A stretch of DNA of 64,000 bases from an uncultured Lachnospiraceae bacterium (GCA_934351925.1 CAKRJT010000009.1:41662-105661); one strand, 5' to 3'; counted from the first letter of the stretch, positions 24,747 to 34,919 are shown. The notes: generated by a model not told the origin, from the sequence alone. Made by a program: numbers and translations.

Positions 24747-26232
24747 AAAAAAATCGTCTCTTTCTATCTATCATTTCATCAATATTCTCAATGTATGTCC
24801 TGACATCCTTCACGTTCTCAACACGCTCGATGCGATTCTCCTGTGGGAATACAGCCTTTGTGGATGCACCCGCGCCAACCGCCATGATGGTCTGTTTCTC
24901 CTCCATTATGAGAATATTGTAGATGCCTTCCCTGCCCGGCTTCGAATATCCGACATTTTCAAAATTGCCGGCCATGTTTTTCTGTCTGTACAGATAATAC
25001 GGCTCCATTCCCATATCCGCCGCACAGTCAGCCGTCATATTGATTATATCGTCAGTATTAACCATCGCATAGTCCTTGTACTTCTCCCGGAATATATTGA
25101 GATTAGCAGCGCGCTTGATTGCAAGCGAGTGAACCGTAAGACTGTCCGGAGACAGCTTCGCTATCTCAGCCATGGTTCTCTCAATATGTTCCTGAGTCTC
25201 ACCGGGAAGTCCGATAATCAGGTCCATATTGATATTGTCAAAGCCACATTCCCTCGCAAGTAAGAAGGCCTCCCTCACCTGTGCCACCGTATGATGTCTG
25301 CCGATGAGCTTTAACGTGTCGTCGTTCATGGTCTGAGGATTGATGGAAATACGGTTCACACCATGCTTCTTCATAACCATGAGCTTATCCCTTGTTATGC
25401 TGTCCGGTCTGCCCGCCTCAATTGTGTACTCCTTGAGCGCAGCCGTATCAAAATGCTCCTCAAAAAATCCGAGTACCCGGTCGAGCTGTTCCGCCTCAAG
25501 AGTAGTCGGTGTTCCTCCGCCCATGTAGAAGGTGTCAAGCTTTTTATCCTTCATTAGCCTTGAAGTGAACTCCATCTCCTTTAGCATGGCATCGACGTAG
25601 GTGTCCACCTTATCTCTCCATACCGCAAGCGGATAGGATGTAAATGAGCAATACAGACATGTGGTAGGGCAGAACGGTATCCCGGCATACAGACTATAGC
25701 CGTTATTGTAATCAAGCTTCTCGAGCAGTCTCTTCTCGTTGGACGCAACCTTTATTGCAAGCCTGCCCTTCCTGTCACTCACATAGTACTCTTTCCTAAG
25801 ATATTCAATTATCTCCTGCTCACTCTTTCCCTCCTCAAGCAGTGTATAGACTATCTTGGTCGGTCTCACACCGGTAAGAGTCCCCCATGGGAGTTCCTTC
25901 CCGGTCAGCTTCTTTAACATATCATACATCATTCTCTTGAAGCTGTTTCTGGCTTCCTTCTTTCCTGATGCAGTCTGCTGTACCTCGTCCTCATATCCGC
26001 CCTGTTCATTGTCTGCAGCCCTGTGGATATAAATTCTTATATATCTCTCACAATCGGCATTGTCATTTCTCGTCAGTTCCTGTCTTATAACTCTGACCTG
26101 CACAAAAAGCTCCGGTGCTGCAGCGCTGCCCTCCGGAATACTCGTAACTATCTTCGCCTCAGGAAAAAACGCTTTCAGCATAACCCTGGAATCGTTCTCC
26201 TGCTCGGCATCATTAAATTCAAGTAATATCAT
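24739..26232 (-). CDS. hemZ: Oxygen-independent coproporphyrinogen III oxidase-like radical SAM protein HemZ
   Basis: A 497-residue radical SAM enzyme. An N-terminal domain of about 170 residues precedes CPTTCLYCSF (the CxxxCxxC iron-sulfur motif), then FYMGGGTPTTL, TIEAGRPDSI and DLIIGLPGET, typical of HemN/HemZ. The family acts in haem synthesis or haem transfer; in this anaerobe the exact activity is uncertain. Fifth gene of the recJ-apt-relA-MBL-hemZ series, 28 bases after the MBL gene. Confidence 0.9.
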   Translation of the reverse strand: MILLEFNDAEQENDSRVMLKAFFPEAKIVTSIPEGSAAAPELFVQVRVIRQELTRNDNADCERYIRIYIHRAADNEQGGYEDEVQQTASGKKEARNSFKRMMYDMLKKLTGKELPWGTLTGVRPTKIVYTLLEEGKSEQEIIEYLRKEYYVSDRKGRLAIKVASNEKRLLEKLDYNNGYSLYAGIPFCPTTCLYCSFTSYPLAVWRDKVDTYVDAMLKEMEFTSRLMKDKKLDTFYMGGGTPTTLEAEQLDRVLGFFEEHFDTAALKEYTIEAGRPDSITRDKLMVMKKHGVNRISINPQTMNDDTLKLIGRHHTVAQVREAFLLARECGFDNINMDLIIGLPGETQEHIERTMAEIAKLSPDSLTVHSLAIKRAANLNIFREKYKDYAMVNTDDIINMTADCAADMGMEPYYLYRQKNMAGNFENVGYSKPGREGIYNILIMEEKQTIMAVGAGASTKAVFPQENRIERVENVKDVRTYIENIDEMIDRKRRFFYG

Positions 26233-26260
26233 ATATAATGTTAACCTCTGGTTTTTATTT

Positions 26261-26929
26261 CTAACCCTGAAGGAACGGATTGTTCACGCGCTCGTATCCG
26301 ACAGTCGTGCTCTCACCGTGCCCCGGAAATACCTTCACGTCATCAGGAAGTCTCATAAGCTTATCCATTATAGCCCTGTTAAGCTGTCCTGCGTTTCCTG
26401 TAGGGAAATCACTGCGTCCGACCGAGCCTGCAAAAAGCGTATCGCCCGAAAACAGTATCCTTTCCCTCTCAAAATAATAACATACACTACCTATTGTATG
26501 CCCCGGAACGGAAATTGTTCTTATATTGAAGCCCGCAAAAGAGAAATCTTCTCCCGGCTCAAAATACTCATCCGCCTCAAAAGCCATGCCTTCCCCCGTA
26601 AAAGGAAGTGACAGATTATAAGACTCATTTGTCATAATCTGTCTTTCCTGTGCACCTGCATATACCTGTATTCCGTATCTCTTTCTCACGGCATCGGCTG
26701 CAAGTATATGGTCAAAATGTCCATGTGTCAGAAGCACAGCCTCCGGTCTTAAATTATACCGTGAAATCATCGCCTCAATGCGCGCCGGGTCAGCCGCCGG
26801 GTCTATAATGACGGCAGGTTTAACCTGCCCGTCATCGACATACCCTCCCGGTGTCTTAGCTCCGCCGTCAAACACCACATAGCAGTTGGTAGCGCACATT
26901 CCCAATACCGTATTTTCAACTCTTATCAT
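26261..26929 (-). CDS. MBL-fold hydrolase, glyoxalase II-like
   Basis: A 222-residue metallo-beta-lactamase-fold protein with THGHFDHI (HxHxDH), PGHTIGSVCYY, LFSGDTLFAGSVGRSDFP and FPGHGEST. It resembles YcbL/hydroxyacylglutathione hydrolase relatives, and may hydrolyse thioesters. Its ATG overlaps the relA/spoT stop by four bases (ATGA), showing tight coupling. Confidence 0.9.
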   Translation of the reverse strand: MIRVENTVLGMCATNCYVVFDGGAKTPGGYVDDGQVKPAVIIDPAADPARIEAMISRYNLRPEAVLLTHGHFDHILAADAVRKRYGIQVYAGAQERQIMTNESYNLSLPFTGEGMAFEADEYFEPGEDFSFAGFNIRTISVPGHTIGSVCYYFERERILFSGDTLFAGSVGRSDFPTGNAGQLNRAIMDKLMRLPDDVKVFPGHGESTTVGYERVNNPFLQG

Positions 26930-29220
26930 GAATTCGTCCTCTCAATATCGAGCACACCTTCTACATTCCTAAGTTTCTCAACAAGGTGTCTCAACTGCTC
27001 CAATCCCTTTATGTCAAATGACATTGAGATAGTAGCTGTTCCCTGTTTGCTGGTACGACAGTTCATGCCCGTCACGTCGATTTTATTCTCTGTGAGAATC
27101 TTCGATATGTCGACAAGCAGACCCGTTCTGTTATTTGCAAATATCTTAATCTCGGTAGAGTAGCTCTCTCCTGTCTCCTTGTAAGCCATCTCCTGCCATT
27201 CAGCGTCAATTATCCGCGCCCTGTCTGTCTCCGGAAGGTTGATTATATTCGTACAGTCTGTTCTGTGTATCGAAACGCCTCTTCCTCTCGTGACAAATCC
27301 CACTATCTCATCTCCCGGAACCGGTGAACAGCACTTGGAAAATCTGACTGCCACATCATGTATGCCCTTTACGATAATTCCGCTTTTAGACTTGTCCGCC
27401 GTGGCAGGCTTGTCCTTATTATCTGCCTGTGTCTGTTCAAGCACCTGCGCGTCCGTAATCTCCTTGCGGTGCTTCTTCTCATACTCCTCCTGGAGCTTAT
27501 TTATAACCTGCCCCTCCTTGAGAGCACCGTGTCCAACCGCCGCAACAACCGAATCCCAGTCGCGGAAGCCGTATTTTGACAGCACCTTCTCAACAAATTC
27601 AGGTTTATATATATCTGAGAACTGGATGTTCTTCGTCTTGCAATAGGCTGCAATGAGCTCTTTACCCTTCTGGATATTGTCCTCTTTAAGCTCAGCCTTG
27701 AACCACTGGTTAATCTTTGTCTTTGCCTGTGCGCTCTTTACGATATTGAGCCAGTCACGGCTAGGTCCCTTCGAGTTCTGTGACGTGATAATCTCAACTC
27801 TGTCACCGTTCTTAAGAACATAGTCAATAGTAACCAGTTTGCCGTTCACCCTCGCACCCACCATCTTGTTGCCGACGGCGCTGTGTATGCTGTAGGCAAA
27901 ATCAACAGGTGTCGAGCCTGCCGGAAGGTTCTTTACATCTCCCGAAGGTGTGAAGCAGTATACATTGTCGGAAAAGAGGTTCATATCATTTTTGATAAGG
28001 CTCAGAAATTCCTTGTTATCCGAGGTATCGCGCTGCCACTCGAGAATCTGTCTGAGCCATGCCAGCTTCGCCTCCTCATTGTCACCGCTCTTGGTTCCGT
28101 CAATGTTCTCCTTGTATTTCCAATGCGCTGCAATACCATACTCAGCCGTCCTGTGCATCTCATAGGTTCGAATCTGTATCTCGAACGGCTGTCCGTTAGG
28201 CGCAATGAGCGTCGTGTGGAGCGACTGGTACATATTCGGCTTAGGCATGGCAATATAATCCTTAAAGCGTCCCGGAATAGGCTTGTATATCTCATGGATA
28301 ACTCCAAGTGCCGCATAGCAGTCCTTCACCGTCTCGACAAGTATTCGTACCGCAAAAAGGTCATATATCTGGTCAAGAGTCTTATCCTGATTGACCATCT
28401 TTCTGTATATACTGAAGAAATGCTTAACGCGCCCGTCTATCTCACAGTCGATGCCTGCAGCCTCGACATGCTCCTTAACCTCTGCAATGATGTCCCTCAC
28501 AAACGCCTCTCTCGCATCCTTACTGAGTGCAATCTCGTCGGCAAGCTTCTGGTATACCTCCGGCTGGAGATACTTAAGTGACAGGTCATCAAGCTCAATC
28601 TTAATCTTCGAAATACCAAGACGCTGTGCGATAGGAGCATATATATCCATCGTCTCCCTCGCCTTTTCCTTCTGCTTCTCCGGCTTCTGATACTGCAGGG
28701 TTCTCATATTATGAAGTCTGTCGGCAAGCTTAACGAGAATAACCCTTATATCCTTCGCCATGGCGAGGAACATCTTCCTTAAATTCTCTGCCTGTAACTC
28801 TATCTTATCAGCGGAATAGTTAAGCTGTGTGAGCTTGGTTACACCGTCAACCAAAAGGGCAATCTCCTCGCCGAATTCTCTCACTATGTCATCGTACGTC
28901 ATAACCGTGTCCTCGACAACATCATGGAGAAGTCCGGCAACAATCGTCTCCTTGTCAAGTTCTAACTGCGCTAAGATGATTGCAACACAAATAGGATGTA
29001 TAATGTAGGGCTCACCCGACTTACGCATCTGACCTTCATGTGCTTTCTTCGCTACCTGATATGCCTTGTCAATCAGTGAAAGGTCTGTGGAAGGATGATA
29101 CTTTAAAACCTCCTTCTTAAGTTCCTCATACAGCTCGTCCGGTCCTGTAAAATCCGGCGGACATGACAATGGCTCCTCATCTATTTTTCTCTTTGTTCGT
29201 AATATAACTTCATCCGGCAT
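26926..29220 (-). CDS. Bifunctional (p)ppGpp synthetase/hydrolase
   Basis: A 764-residue Rel protein (RelA/SpoT). The hydrolase HD domain is near residue 50-200 (GLLHDVVEDT), then the synthetase domain (FDLFAVRILV-type YDLFAVRIL, PKPNMYQSLHTT), TGS (CFTPSGDVKNLPAGSTPVDFAYSIHSAVG), helical and zinc-finger region (FSKCCSPVPGDEI), and a C-terminal ACT domain. All domains look intact. It makes and degrades the stringent-response alarmone. It follows apt after a likely terminator. Confidence 0.96.
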   Translation of the reverse strand: MPDEVILRTKRKIDEEPLSCPPDFTGPDELYEELKKEVLKYHPSTDLSLIDKAYQVAKKAHEGQMRKSGEPYIIHPICVAIILAQLELDKETIVAGLLHDVVEDTVMTYDDIVREFGEEIALLVDGVTKLTQLNYSADKIELQAENLRKMFLAMAKDIRVILVKLADRLHNMRTLQYQKPEKQKEKARETMDIYAPIAQRLGISKIKIELDDLSLKYLQPEVYQKLADEIALSKDAREAFVRDIIAEVKEHVEAAGIDCEIDGRVKHFFSIYRKMVNQDKTLDQIYDLFAVRILVETVKDCYAALGVIHEIYKPIPGRFKDYIAMPKPNMYQSLHTTLIAPNGQPFEIQIRTYEMHRTAEYGIAAHWKYKENIDGTKSGDNEEAKLAWLRQILEWQRDTSDNKEFLSLIKNDMNLFSDNVYCFTPSGDVKNLPAGSTPVDFAYSIHSAVGNKMVGARVNGKLVTIDYVLKNGDRVEIITSQNSKGPSRDWLNIVKSAQAKTKINQWFKAELKEDNIQKGKELIAAYCKTKNIQFSDIYKPEFVEKVLSKYGFRDWDSVVAAVGHGALKEGQVINKLQEEYEKKHRKEITDAQVLEQTQADNKDKPATADKSKSGIIVKGIHDVAVRFSKCCSPVPGDEIVGFVTRGRGVSIHRTDCTNIINLPETDRARIIDAEWQEMAYKETGESYSTEIKIFANNRTGLLVDISKILTENKIDVTGMNCRTSKQGTATISMSFDIKGLEQLRHLVEKLRNVEGVLDIERTNS

Positions 29221-29300
29221 GCAATCACCTCAATATATAAGCTTATTTTCTAATTATAAAATTATTCATGTAAAAATGCAAATATTTTATGTGGTAAATT

Positions 29301-29343
29301 AAAAGGAGGGTACCGTTACCATAAACGGCAACGATGCCCTCAC
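29301..29343 (-). terminator. Terminator or attenuator between apt and relA/spoT
   Basis: On the minus strand GAGGGCATCGTTGCC pairs imperfectly with GGTAACGGTACCCTC, followed by CTTTTAATTT. It lies about 30 bases after the apt stop codon and 80 before the Rel start. Confidence 0.6.
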
Positions 29344-29372
29344 GCATATGATATGATTTACCCTGGTTATAA

Positions 29373-29897
29373 TTACTTGCCCTCGTAGCAGATAACCGAA
29401 TCCACATCATACTTGGCAAGTTTCCTGCGTCCCTCAAGCCCTGCGAGCTCCATAAGGAATACAATCTTAACAACCTCTCCGCCAAGCTGTTCAACCAGCT
29501 TCGTTATAGCCTCGATGGTACCTCCTGTTGCGATGAGATCATCGATGATGACAACCTTCTGCCCCGGCTTGATGGAATCCTTATGCATCTCGATAACGGC
29601 GCTGCCGTACTCAAGGTCATACTCCATGGAAACTGTCTCGCATGGGAGCTTACCCTTCTTGCGGACAGGAACGAATGCCTTCTTCATGTTGTATGCGACA
29701 GGCACACCGAAGATAAAGCCTCTTGACTCTGGTCCTACAACGATATCGAAGTCCACGTCCTTTAACTTGTCCATAATTCCGTTGATTGAAAGCTGAAGCC
29801 CGTCAGCCTCCTGAAGCACGCTCGTGACATCGCGGAAAATAATTCCTGGCTCCGGGAAATCCGGTATACTTCTAACATACTCTTCAAGCTTCTTCAT
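29373..29897 (-). CDS. apt: Adenine phosphoribosyltransferase
   Basis: A 174-residue purine salvage enzyme making AMP from adenine and PRPP. Marks are RSIPDFPEPGIIFRDVT near the start, GPESRGFIFG, VRKKGKLPCET and the PRPP loop VIIDDLIATGGT. Length is standard. ATG with a clear GGAGG upstream. Confidence 0.97.
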   Translation of the reverse strand: MKKLEEYVRSIPDFPEPGIIFRDVTSVLQEADGLQLSINGIMDKLKDVDFDIVVGPESRGFIFGVPVAYNMKKAFVPVRKKGKLPCETVSMEYDLEYGSAVIEMHKDSIKPGQKVVIIDDLIATGGTIEAITKLVEQLGGEVVKIVFLMELAGLEGRRKLAKYDVDSVICYEGK

Positions 29898-29986
29898 ATT
29901 ATAATATATCCTCCAAAATTCTGTTCCTTGTGCAGTTTTAACCGACCGGTATATTCTATCAGCACTTTACCGCATAGTCAACAATT

Positions 29987-30997
29987 TTAGTAGCCATTAG
30001 GATTGTTCTTCTGAAATCTCCAGGAATCCTCACACATCTTCTTTAAATCTCTCTCCGCCTTCCAGTGCAGCTCCCTCTCGGCAAGCGAAGCGTCCGCATA
30101 GCAGGTAGCGATATCTCCGGCACGTCTTTCCTTGATGACATAAGGAATTTTAATTCCGTTGGCCTCCTCGAAGGCCTTCACGATATCAAGAACCGAGCTT
30201 CCCTTACCTGTTCCGAGATTATATATCTTAAGTCCCGGATTTTCCTTCATCTTCTCCATCGCCTTCACATGGCCGATGGCAAGGTCGACAACATGGATGT
30301 AATCTCTGACACCTGTCCCATCCGGCGTATCGTAGTCATCGCCGAACACCGACAGCTCCTTAAGTCTGCCGACTGCAACCTGTGTGATGTAAGGCATGAG
30401 GTTGTTAGGAATACCGTTAGGGTTCTCTCCGATAAGACCACTCTCATGTGCTCCGATAGGATTAAAGTAGCGCAGCAGCATCACGTTCCACTCATTATCA
30501 GCTCTGTAGAGATCTGACAAAATCTGCTCGAGCATCGACTTTGTCCAACCGTAAGGGTTAGTACACTGTCCCTTAGGGCACTCCTCAGTGATAGGTATAA
30601 ATGCAGGATTTCCGTATACCGTAGCAGAGGATGAGAACACGATATTCTTCACATTGTGCTTCCTCATAACATCAAGGAGCACGAGTGTTCCGGAGATATT
30701 GTTGGTATAGTACTCAAGAGGCTTGACAACCGACTCTCCAACCGCCTTGAGTCCGGCAAAATGTATACAGGAGTCAATCTGCTCCTTGTCAAATACTTCA
30801 TTAAGTCCGGCTCTGTCGGCTATGTCTACCTTATAGAACTTAACCTTCTTCCCGACAATCTTCTCTACTCTCTCGATTGATTTCTCACTGGCATTCACAA
30901 GGTTATCAACGATGACAACATCATAGCCTGCATTCATAAGCTCTACAACCGTATGGCTTCCAATAAAGCCCGCTCCACCCGTAACAAGAATTGACAT
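29987..30997 (-). CDS. galE: UDP-glucose 4-epimerase
   Basis: A 336-residue short-chain dehydrogenase/reductase. NAD-binding GGAGFIGSHTVVEL lies at the start, with SSSATVYGNP, the catalytic Tyr in NPYGWTKSMLEQ, and RYFNPIGAHESGLIGE. It interconverts UDP-glucose and UDP-galactose (or N-acetyl forms). The ATG at 30997 has GGGAGG upstream. It is the last gene of a glycan series, 45 bases after the GT2 gene, and may supply UDP-galactose to it. Confidence 0.96.
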   Translation of the reverse strand: MSILVTGGAGFIGSHTVVELMNAGYDVVIVDNLVNASEKSIERVEKIVGKKVKFYKVDIADRAGLNEVFDKEQIDSCIHFAGLKAVGESVVKPLEYYTNNISGTLVLLDVMRKHNVKNIVFSSSATVYGNPAFIPITEECPKGQCTNPYGWTKSMLEQILSDLYRADNEWNVMLLRYFNPIGAHESGLIGENPNGIPNNLMPYITQVAVGRLKELSVFGDDYDTPDGTGVRDYIHVVDLAIGHVKAMEKMKENPGLKIYNLGTGKGSSVLDIVKAFEEANGIKIPYVIKERRAGDIATCYADASLAERELHWKAERDLKKMCEDSWRFQKNNPNGY

Positions 30998-31042
30998 AGC
31001 TAATTCCTCCCAAACCATTCAATAATAAAAAGTATGTTAATA

Positions 31043-31858
31043 TTATAACGCATTACTTTTCTGACTCTTAGTATACCAATGTAATAGAATTCTTGCAATC
31101 CATTTTGGCCAAAATTTACAATACATTTGATAATCTTCTTCCGTCCTGCCGTTGTCTGCTATAATTTCCGAAGTTGTAGACTCCTGATGTATACGATGGT
31201 AACACAGCGGCTTCGTTGCATAAAGAAAACCGCCCGAAAGCCTCGAAAGCTTCTCCCATGCCTCCCAGTCCACGTTGCTCTTCATTCCGACCGTGAAAAT
31301 TTTATCAGGCATCAACGCCATATTGAAGGTCACTGAAGGACAGCATATAGGATTCCCCATCGACAATATTCTTCTTCTTACAAATACCGAATGTGAGAAT
31401 ATCCTGTGCTCTTTCACTCCGAGTCCCAGCGGAAAAAGCATAAGCCTCTTGACTGAAAGAAGCCTGTTCTTATGGCACGGCTCGCCGTTTCTTAATTCCT
31501 CATAATCAGTGAAAAATATGAGAGGTTTTCTGTCATTCTCCATGGCATGCATGCACTCAACGGTGTAGTTTCTTCTGTACACATCATCCTGATGCGCCAC
31601 GGTGACATACTGCGTCTTTGCCTTGCTTATGCCAAAGTTCCAGTCGGCGCTTATTCCCTTCTCTCCCTCGTTCACGAAAAGCTCAATGTCATGCTTTCCT
31701 GCAATATCCTGTATATAATCACATGGCGTGGATGTCACCATGATAATGGTGCTTTTTACAGTCTGATTTTCAAGTGACTCTATACATTCCTCAAGAAAAC
31801 CGCTCTCCTTGTACGCGCAGATAACAAAGGTATGTTTATCCGAATAATCTTTTTTCAT
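31043..31858 (-). CDS. Glycosyltransferase family 2
   Basis: About 271 residues. The GT-A fold is visible as FVICAYKESGFLEECIESL at the start and TVAHQDDVYRRNY with the metal-binding DD near residue 95; a short basic tail follows. No membrane helix. It probably adds a sugar to a surface polysaccharide; donor and acceptor unknown. The ATG at 31858 directly follows a GC-rich family B hairpin that supplies GGGGATTTT as ribosome site. Confidence 0.82.
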   Translation of the reverse strand: MKKDYSDKHTFVICAYKESGFLEECIESLENQTVKSTIIMVTSTPCDYIQDIAGKHDIELFVNEGEKGISADWNFGISKAKTQYVTVAHQDDVYRRNYTVECMHAMENDRKPLIFFTDYEELRNGEPCHKNRLLSVKRLMLFPLGLGVKEHRIFSHSVFVRRRILSMGNPICCPSVTFNMALMPDKIFTVGMKSNVDWEAWEKLSRLSGGFLYATKPLCYHRIHQESTTSEIIADNGRTEEDYQMYCKFWPKWIARILLHWYTKSQKSNAL

Positions 31859-31897
31859 AAAATCCCCATTCCGCCGCACGGCGGCACTTTTTCACGC
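31859..31897 (-). repeat. Family B hairpin ribosome-site element, copy before GT2 gene
   Basis: On the minus strand CCGCCG-TG-CGGCGG followed by AATGGGGATTTT and the ATG. The same layout (hairpin, GGAATGGRGATT, ATG) occurs at 58594-58626 and 43676-43700. Confidence 0.7.
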
Positions 31898-31905
31898 TGT
31901 TCAAT

Positions 31906-33054
31906 TTATTTATGCTTAATCTCAAGAATACCTATAAAGAAGCTTCCGAAGAGTACCTGCACTCCCGTAACCATGAAGGTCGCTGCCGGAATGGTAAGTC
32001 TCATCATCTGCTGCGGGTCAAGCTGTCCGAAATTCCTGCTGTTCCATCCGACGAGTGCCATTATCGTGAGTACAATTCCTACTATAAATAGCACCGCACC
32101 GATAAATATTCCCTTGTCGACCGTGAAAAATCTCTTCTTAGGAGTTTCCGGCATAGGAATAAAGCCCGTCATTCTTGCGTAGGTTCTCGTAAACGCATTG
32201 AACAGTATGAGGTTCACGCCTATCATGAGCATCGCTGAGCTGTATAAAAGCGTGTTGATATCAAAACCTACAGCGCCTATTGTGATGGTATTAGCTGCAA
32301 GTATGCACATAAGCACCGCACCTAACGCAGTGAAAAATATACCCGGGTAGAGGAAAAGCCAGCTCGGGCTGTGCATGAGCAGGAACTTCAAATGGCGCCA
32401 GCCATCGTGAAAGCTTCTAAGATGCGGAGCCCTGCTTCTTCCATCAGGTGAAAGTGTCGTCGGAACCTCAGTTATCTTGAGCTTATAGAGCGTTGCCTTG
32501 ACGACCATCTCACTCGCATACTCCATACCGATTGTCTGAAGTCCCAGCTTCATAATCGACTCTCTCTTATAGCCTCGAAGTCCGCAGTGGAAGTCTCTTA
32601 TATCGCTCTTGTAAAAAAGCCGTCCGATAAACGACAATACAGGATTGCCGATGTATCTGTGAAGCGGCGGCATTGCTCCCTTGGCTATTCCTCCCTTGAA
32701 ACGGTTTCCCATGACAAGGTCGTAGCCCTCGCGCAGCTTGCTAAGGAAAGGCATAAGATTGAGGAAATCATAGCTGTCATCTGCATCGCCCATGATGACA
32801 TACTCACCCTTTGCAGCCTCACAGCCTCCGATAAGTGCAGCTCCATAGCCTCGCTGCTCTATAGGCACAACCCTCGCGCCCGCCTTCACGGCAATCTCGC
32901 GTGAACCGTCGGTGCTTCCATTGTCCGCGATAAGCACTTCTCCGTTCACATTGTTCTCCCTCAGAAAGGTCTGCGCCTTTTTTATACATGTCTCCAATGT
33001 CTCAGCCTCGTTAAGGCAAGGCATGAGAATTGTAAGTTCATACTCGTAGGACAT
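31906..33054 (-). CDS. Membrane-anchored glycosyltransferase family 2 (polyprenyl-phosphate glycosyltransferase type)
   Basis: A 382-residue protein. The N-terminal GT2 domain has MPCLNEAETLETCIKKA and MGDADDSYDF (DXD at about residue 91), and FHCGLRGYKRESI. Four hydrophobic segments follow (about residues 235-380). This plan matches dolichol-phosphate mannosyl/glucosyl transferases that load a sugar on undecaprenyl phosphate for later transfer outside the cell. Same strand as licD and the GT2 gene. Confidence 0.87.
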   Translation of the reverse strand: MSYEYELTILMPCLNEAETLETCIKKAQTFLRENNVNGEVLIADNGSTDGSREIAVKAGARVVPIEQRGYGAALIGGCEAAKGEYVIMGDADDSYDFLNLMPFLSKLREGYDLVMGNRFKGGIAKGAMPPLHRYIGNPVLSFIGRLFYKSDIRDFHCGLRGYKRESIMKLGLQTIGMEYASEMVVKATLYKLKITEVPTTLSPDGRSRAPHLRSFHDGWRHLKFLLMHSPSWLFLYPGIFFTALGAVLMCILAANTITIGAVGFDINTLLYSSAMLMIGVNLILFNAFTRTYARMTGFIPMPETPKKRFFTVDKGIFIGAVLFIVGIVLTIMALVGWNSRNFGQLDPQQMMRLTIPAATFMVTGVQVLFGSFFIGILEIKHK

Positions 33055-33135
33055 AGTAATGTCTCCAATCTGTTTCTTATTGCTTCGGACGGATATTAAA
33101 AATCCGCTCCTACATTCAAATATGCTTCGTGCATA

Positions 33136-34011
33136 TTACTTTTTTTCCGTCTCCTTCTCAGGCGCATACGGTCCGAAATCGAGCTCATACGGAAAATGTG
33201 TCTTTCTCTTCTCAACAGGCGGCGGTGTCATATAATCGCCGTACATCTTGGTGAGAAGCTCCTCAAGATGATTAGGAAAAGGCAGTGTCGTGTCCTCATA
33301 CGGAAGCTCCCTGAGCGGATATATGTCATCGACCGAGAAGGTGTTAGTGTATGGAAGCGGGTCACAAAAATACGCAATCCTCTTTGTCTGCCTGTTCTCA
33401 TATTTTCTGTTAGCCTTCTCCCGCTTCATGTACAGCCACTCCTTGGAAATCCCAAGCCGCTTCATCACATGATGACCTGCCACGCACGCTGCAGTCACAA
33501 GCTTCGCTGTCAGTCCGTGCACATACAGATATGGTCTTGGAATACTTCTGAGAATAAGAAGCTTTCCCCAGAACCATGCCGTCCACATCTGCCACCAGTA
33601 TGCTATCTTTCCGTCCGCCGCATTGTCGAGCGCGTACAGATCAAGGAATATACCCCAGTCGCAGTCCACATCCTTCATGGAGTATTCCCTGAATTTCGTG
33701 CCTTTAAGCACAAGTCTTGTCGTGGCAAGCGGATAATTTATGTCCGTCTCGGTGTTCAACACCTGATACTTATCCCCCATCTGCTCTGTCACAAGTTCCA
33801 TGAAACGCTCATAGTCCTTTCTTGGCATGGAGATGTCTATATCATCGTCCCACGGTATATATCCCTTGTGGCGCAATGCCCCTATTCCCGTCCCGGCATA
33901 GCCGAAATAGGTAAGATTGTTCTCGTCACATATCCTCTTAAAATCTGTAAGAATTTCCATCTCAAGCTTTTGCAGATGCTCTAGCTGCTCCGGCTCATAA
34001 AACTTAGGCAT
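33136..34011 (-). CDS. LicD family phosphotransferase
   Basis: About 291 residues. The LicD/fukutin nucleotidyltransferase-like core is clear: LTYFGYAGTGIGALRHKGYI then PWDDDIDISMPRKDYERF near residues 36-70. Members transfer phosphocholine or another phospho-alcohol to surface glycans. No choline-activation genes are visible here, so the group transferred is unknown. The ATG at 34011 has GGAGAG upstream. Part of the five-gene glycan series. Confidence 0.88.
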   Translation of the reverse strand: MPKFYEPEQLEHLQKLEMEILTDFKRICDENNLTYFGYAGTGIGALRHKGYIPWDDDIDISMPRKDYERFMELVTEQMGDKYQVLNTETDINYPLATTRLVLKGTKFREYSMKDVDCDWGIFLDLYALDNAADGKIAYWWQMWTAWFWGKLLILRSIPRPYLYVHGLTAKLVTAACVAGHHVMKRLGISKEWLYMKREKANRKYENRQTKRIAYFCDPLPYTNTFSVDDIYPLRELPYEDTTLPFPNHLEELLTKMYGDYMTPPPVEKRKTHFPYELDFGPYAPEKETEKK

Positions 34012-34070
34012 ATCTCTCTCCATTCATATTCAATATTATGCTTTTGCCTCTGCCACGGCAGACTGCATCC

Positions 34071-34919
34071 TTAATCCAGAAGCTGTGCCTTCTCATACTG
34101 CTCCTCAACGAACTTTTTCGCCTCGGCGGCGTTCTCCGGCTTGGTATCCTCAAGCAGGCAGTGTACAAAAGGCTTGTAGGTCTTGACATAGCTCATAAGA
34201 AGCGGATAGTTTAACATTCCTCTTCCAGATATAACTGACTTGACCTCCCCATTCTCAACGACAAAATCCTTCAGATGCATGCAGCAGATGTCATCGCCGC
34301 AGAGCTCGAATGCCGTGCGGATAATCTCGTCCTGCTTCTCATAATTGCCCGCATAGATTACATTGACCGGGTCAAATATGAGCTGAAGATTAGGCGAATT
34401 TATTGCATCAAGCACCTTTCTGGCGCGCTCGAAATTGCATACTATATGCTTGTATACCGGCTCGATGGAGATAATGACGCCCATCTTCCCGGCATACTCC
34501 ACAACCGGGCGGAGTCCTTCGATAAATACCTCGAGCGCCTCGTCCGTGTGATTGTCCGGTGTGAAGGAATATTCCTCATTGACCGCACCTGTCTCTGTTC
34601 CGACCATTCCCGCCCCGACAAGGCTTGCAAAACGAATATGTGCCTTGTAGGTCTCCTGTGTCTTTCTAAGACTCTCCTTGTTAGGATTTGCGAGATTGAG
34701 ATAACAGCCGAGCACCGACACGTCAACCTTATTCTCGGCACAGAGCTCTCTAATATAGAAAGCAAGTCCCGGTGTCATAACTCCGTTGTTTACCTTAAAC
34801 TCCTTAACCGCCTTCGAAAGTGCAAGCTGTGTGCAGTGAAAGCCCTGCTTGTGAATGTTCTCAAATAAATTATCCAGACTGCTGTGTTCAACATCATGTC
34901 CTCTTACGCCTATTCTCAT
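34071..34919 (-). CDS. Sugar phosphate isomerase/epimerase (TIM barrel)
   Basis: About 282 residues of the xylose isomerase-like TIM barrel family. Visible core strands include GVISIEPVYKHIVCN (with the metal-binding Glu), LQLIFDPVNVIYAGNY and DICCMHLKDF (metal His). It likely isomerises a keto/aldo sugar or inositol derivative. The start at 34919 has AAGAGGT upstream; the open frame continuing to 35066 is unlikely to be coding. Confidence 0.82.
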   Translation of the reverse strand: MRIGVRGHDVEHSSLDNLFENIHKQGFHCTQLALSKAVKEFKVNNGVMTPGLAFYIRELCAENKVDVSVLGCYLNLANPNKESLRKTQETYKAHIRFASLVGAGMVGTETGAVNEEYSFTPDNHTDEALEVFIEGLRPVVEYAGKMGVIISIEPVYKHIVCNFERARKVLDAINSPNLQLIFDPVNVIYAGNYEKQDEIIRTAFELCGDDICCMHLKDFVVENGEVKSVISGRGMLNYPLLMSYVKTYKPFVHCLLEDTKPENAAEAKKFVEEQYEKAQLLD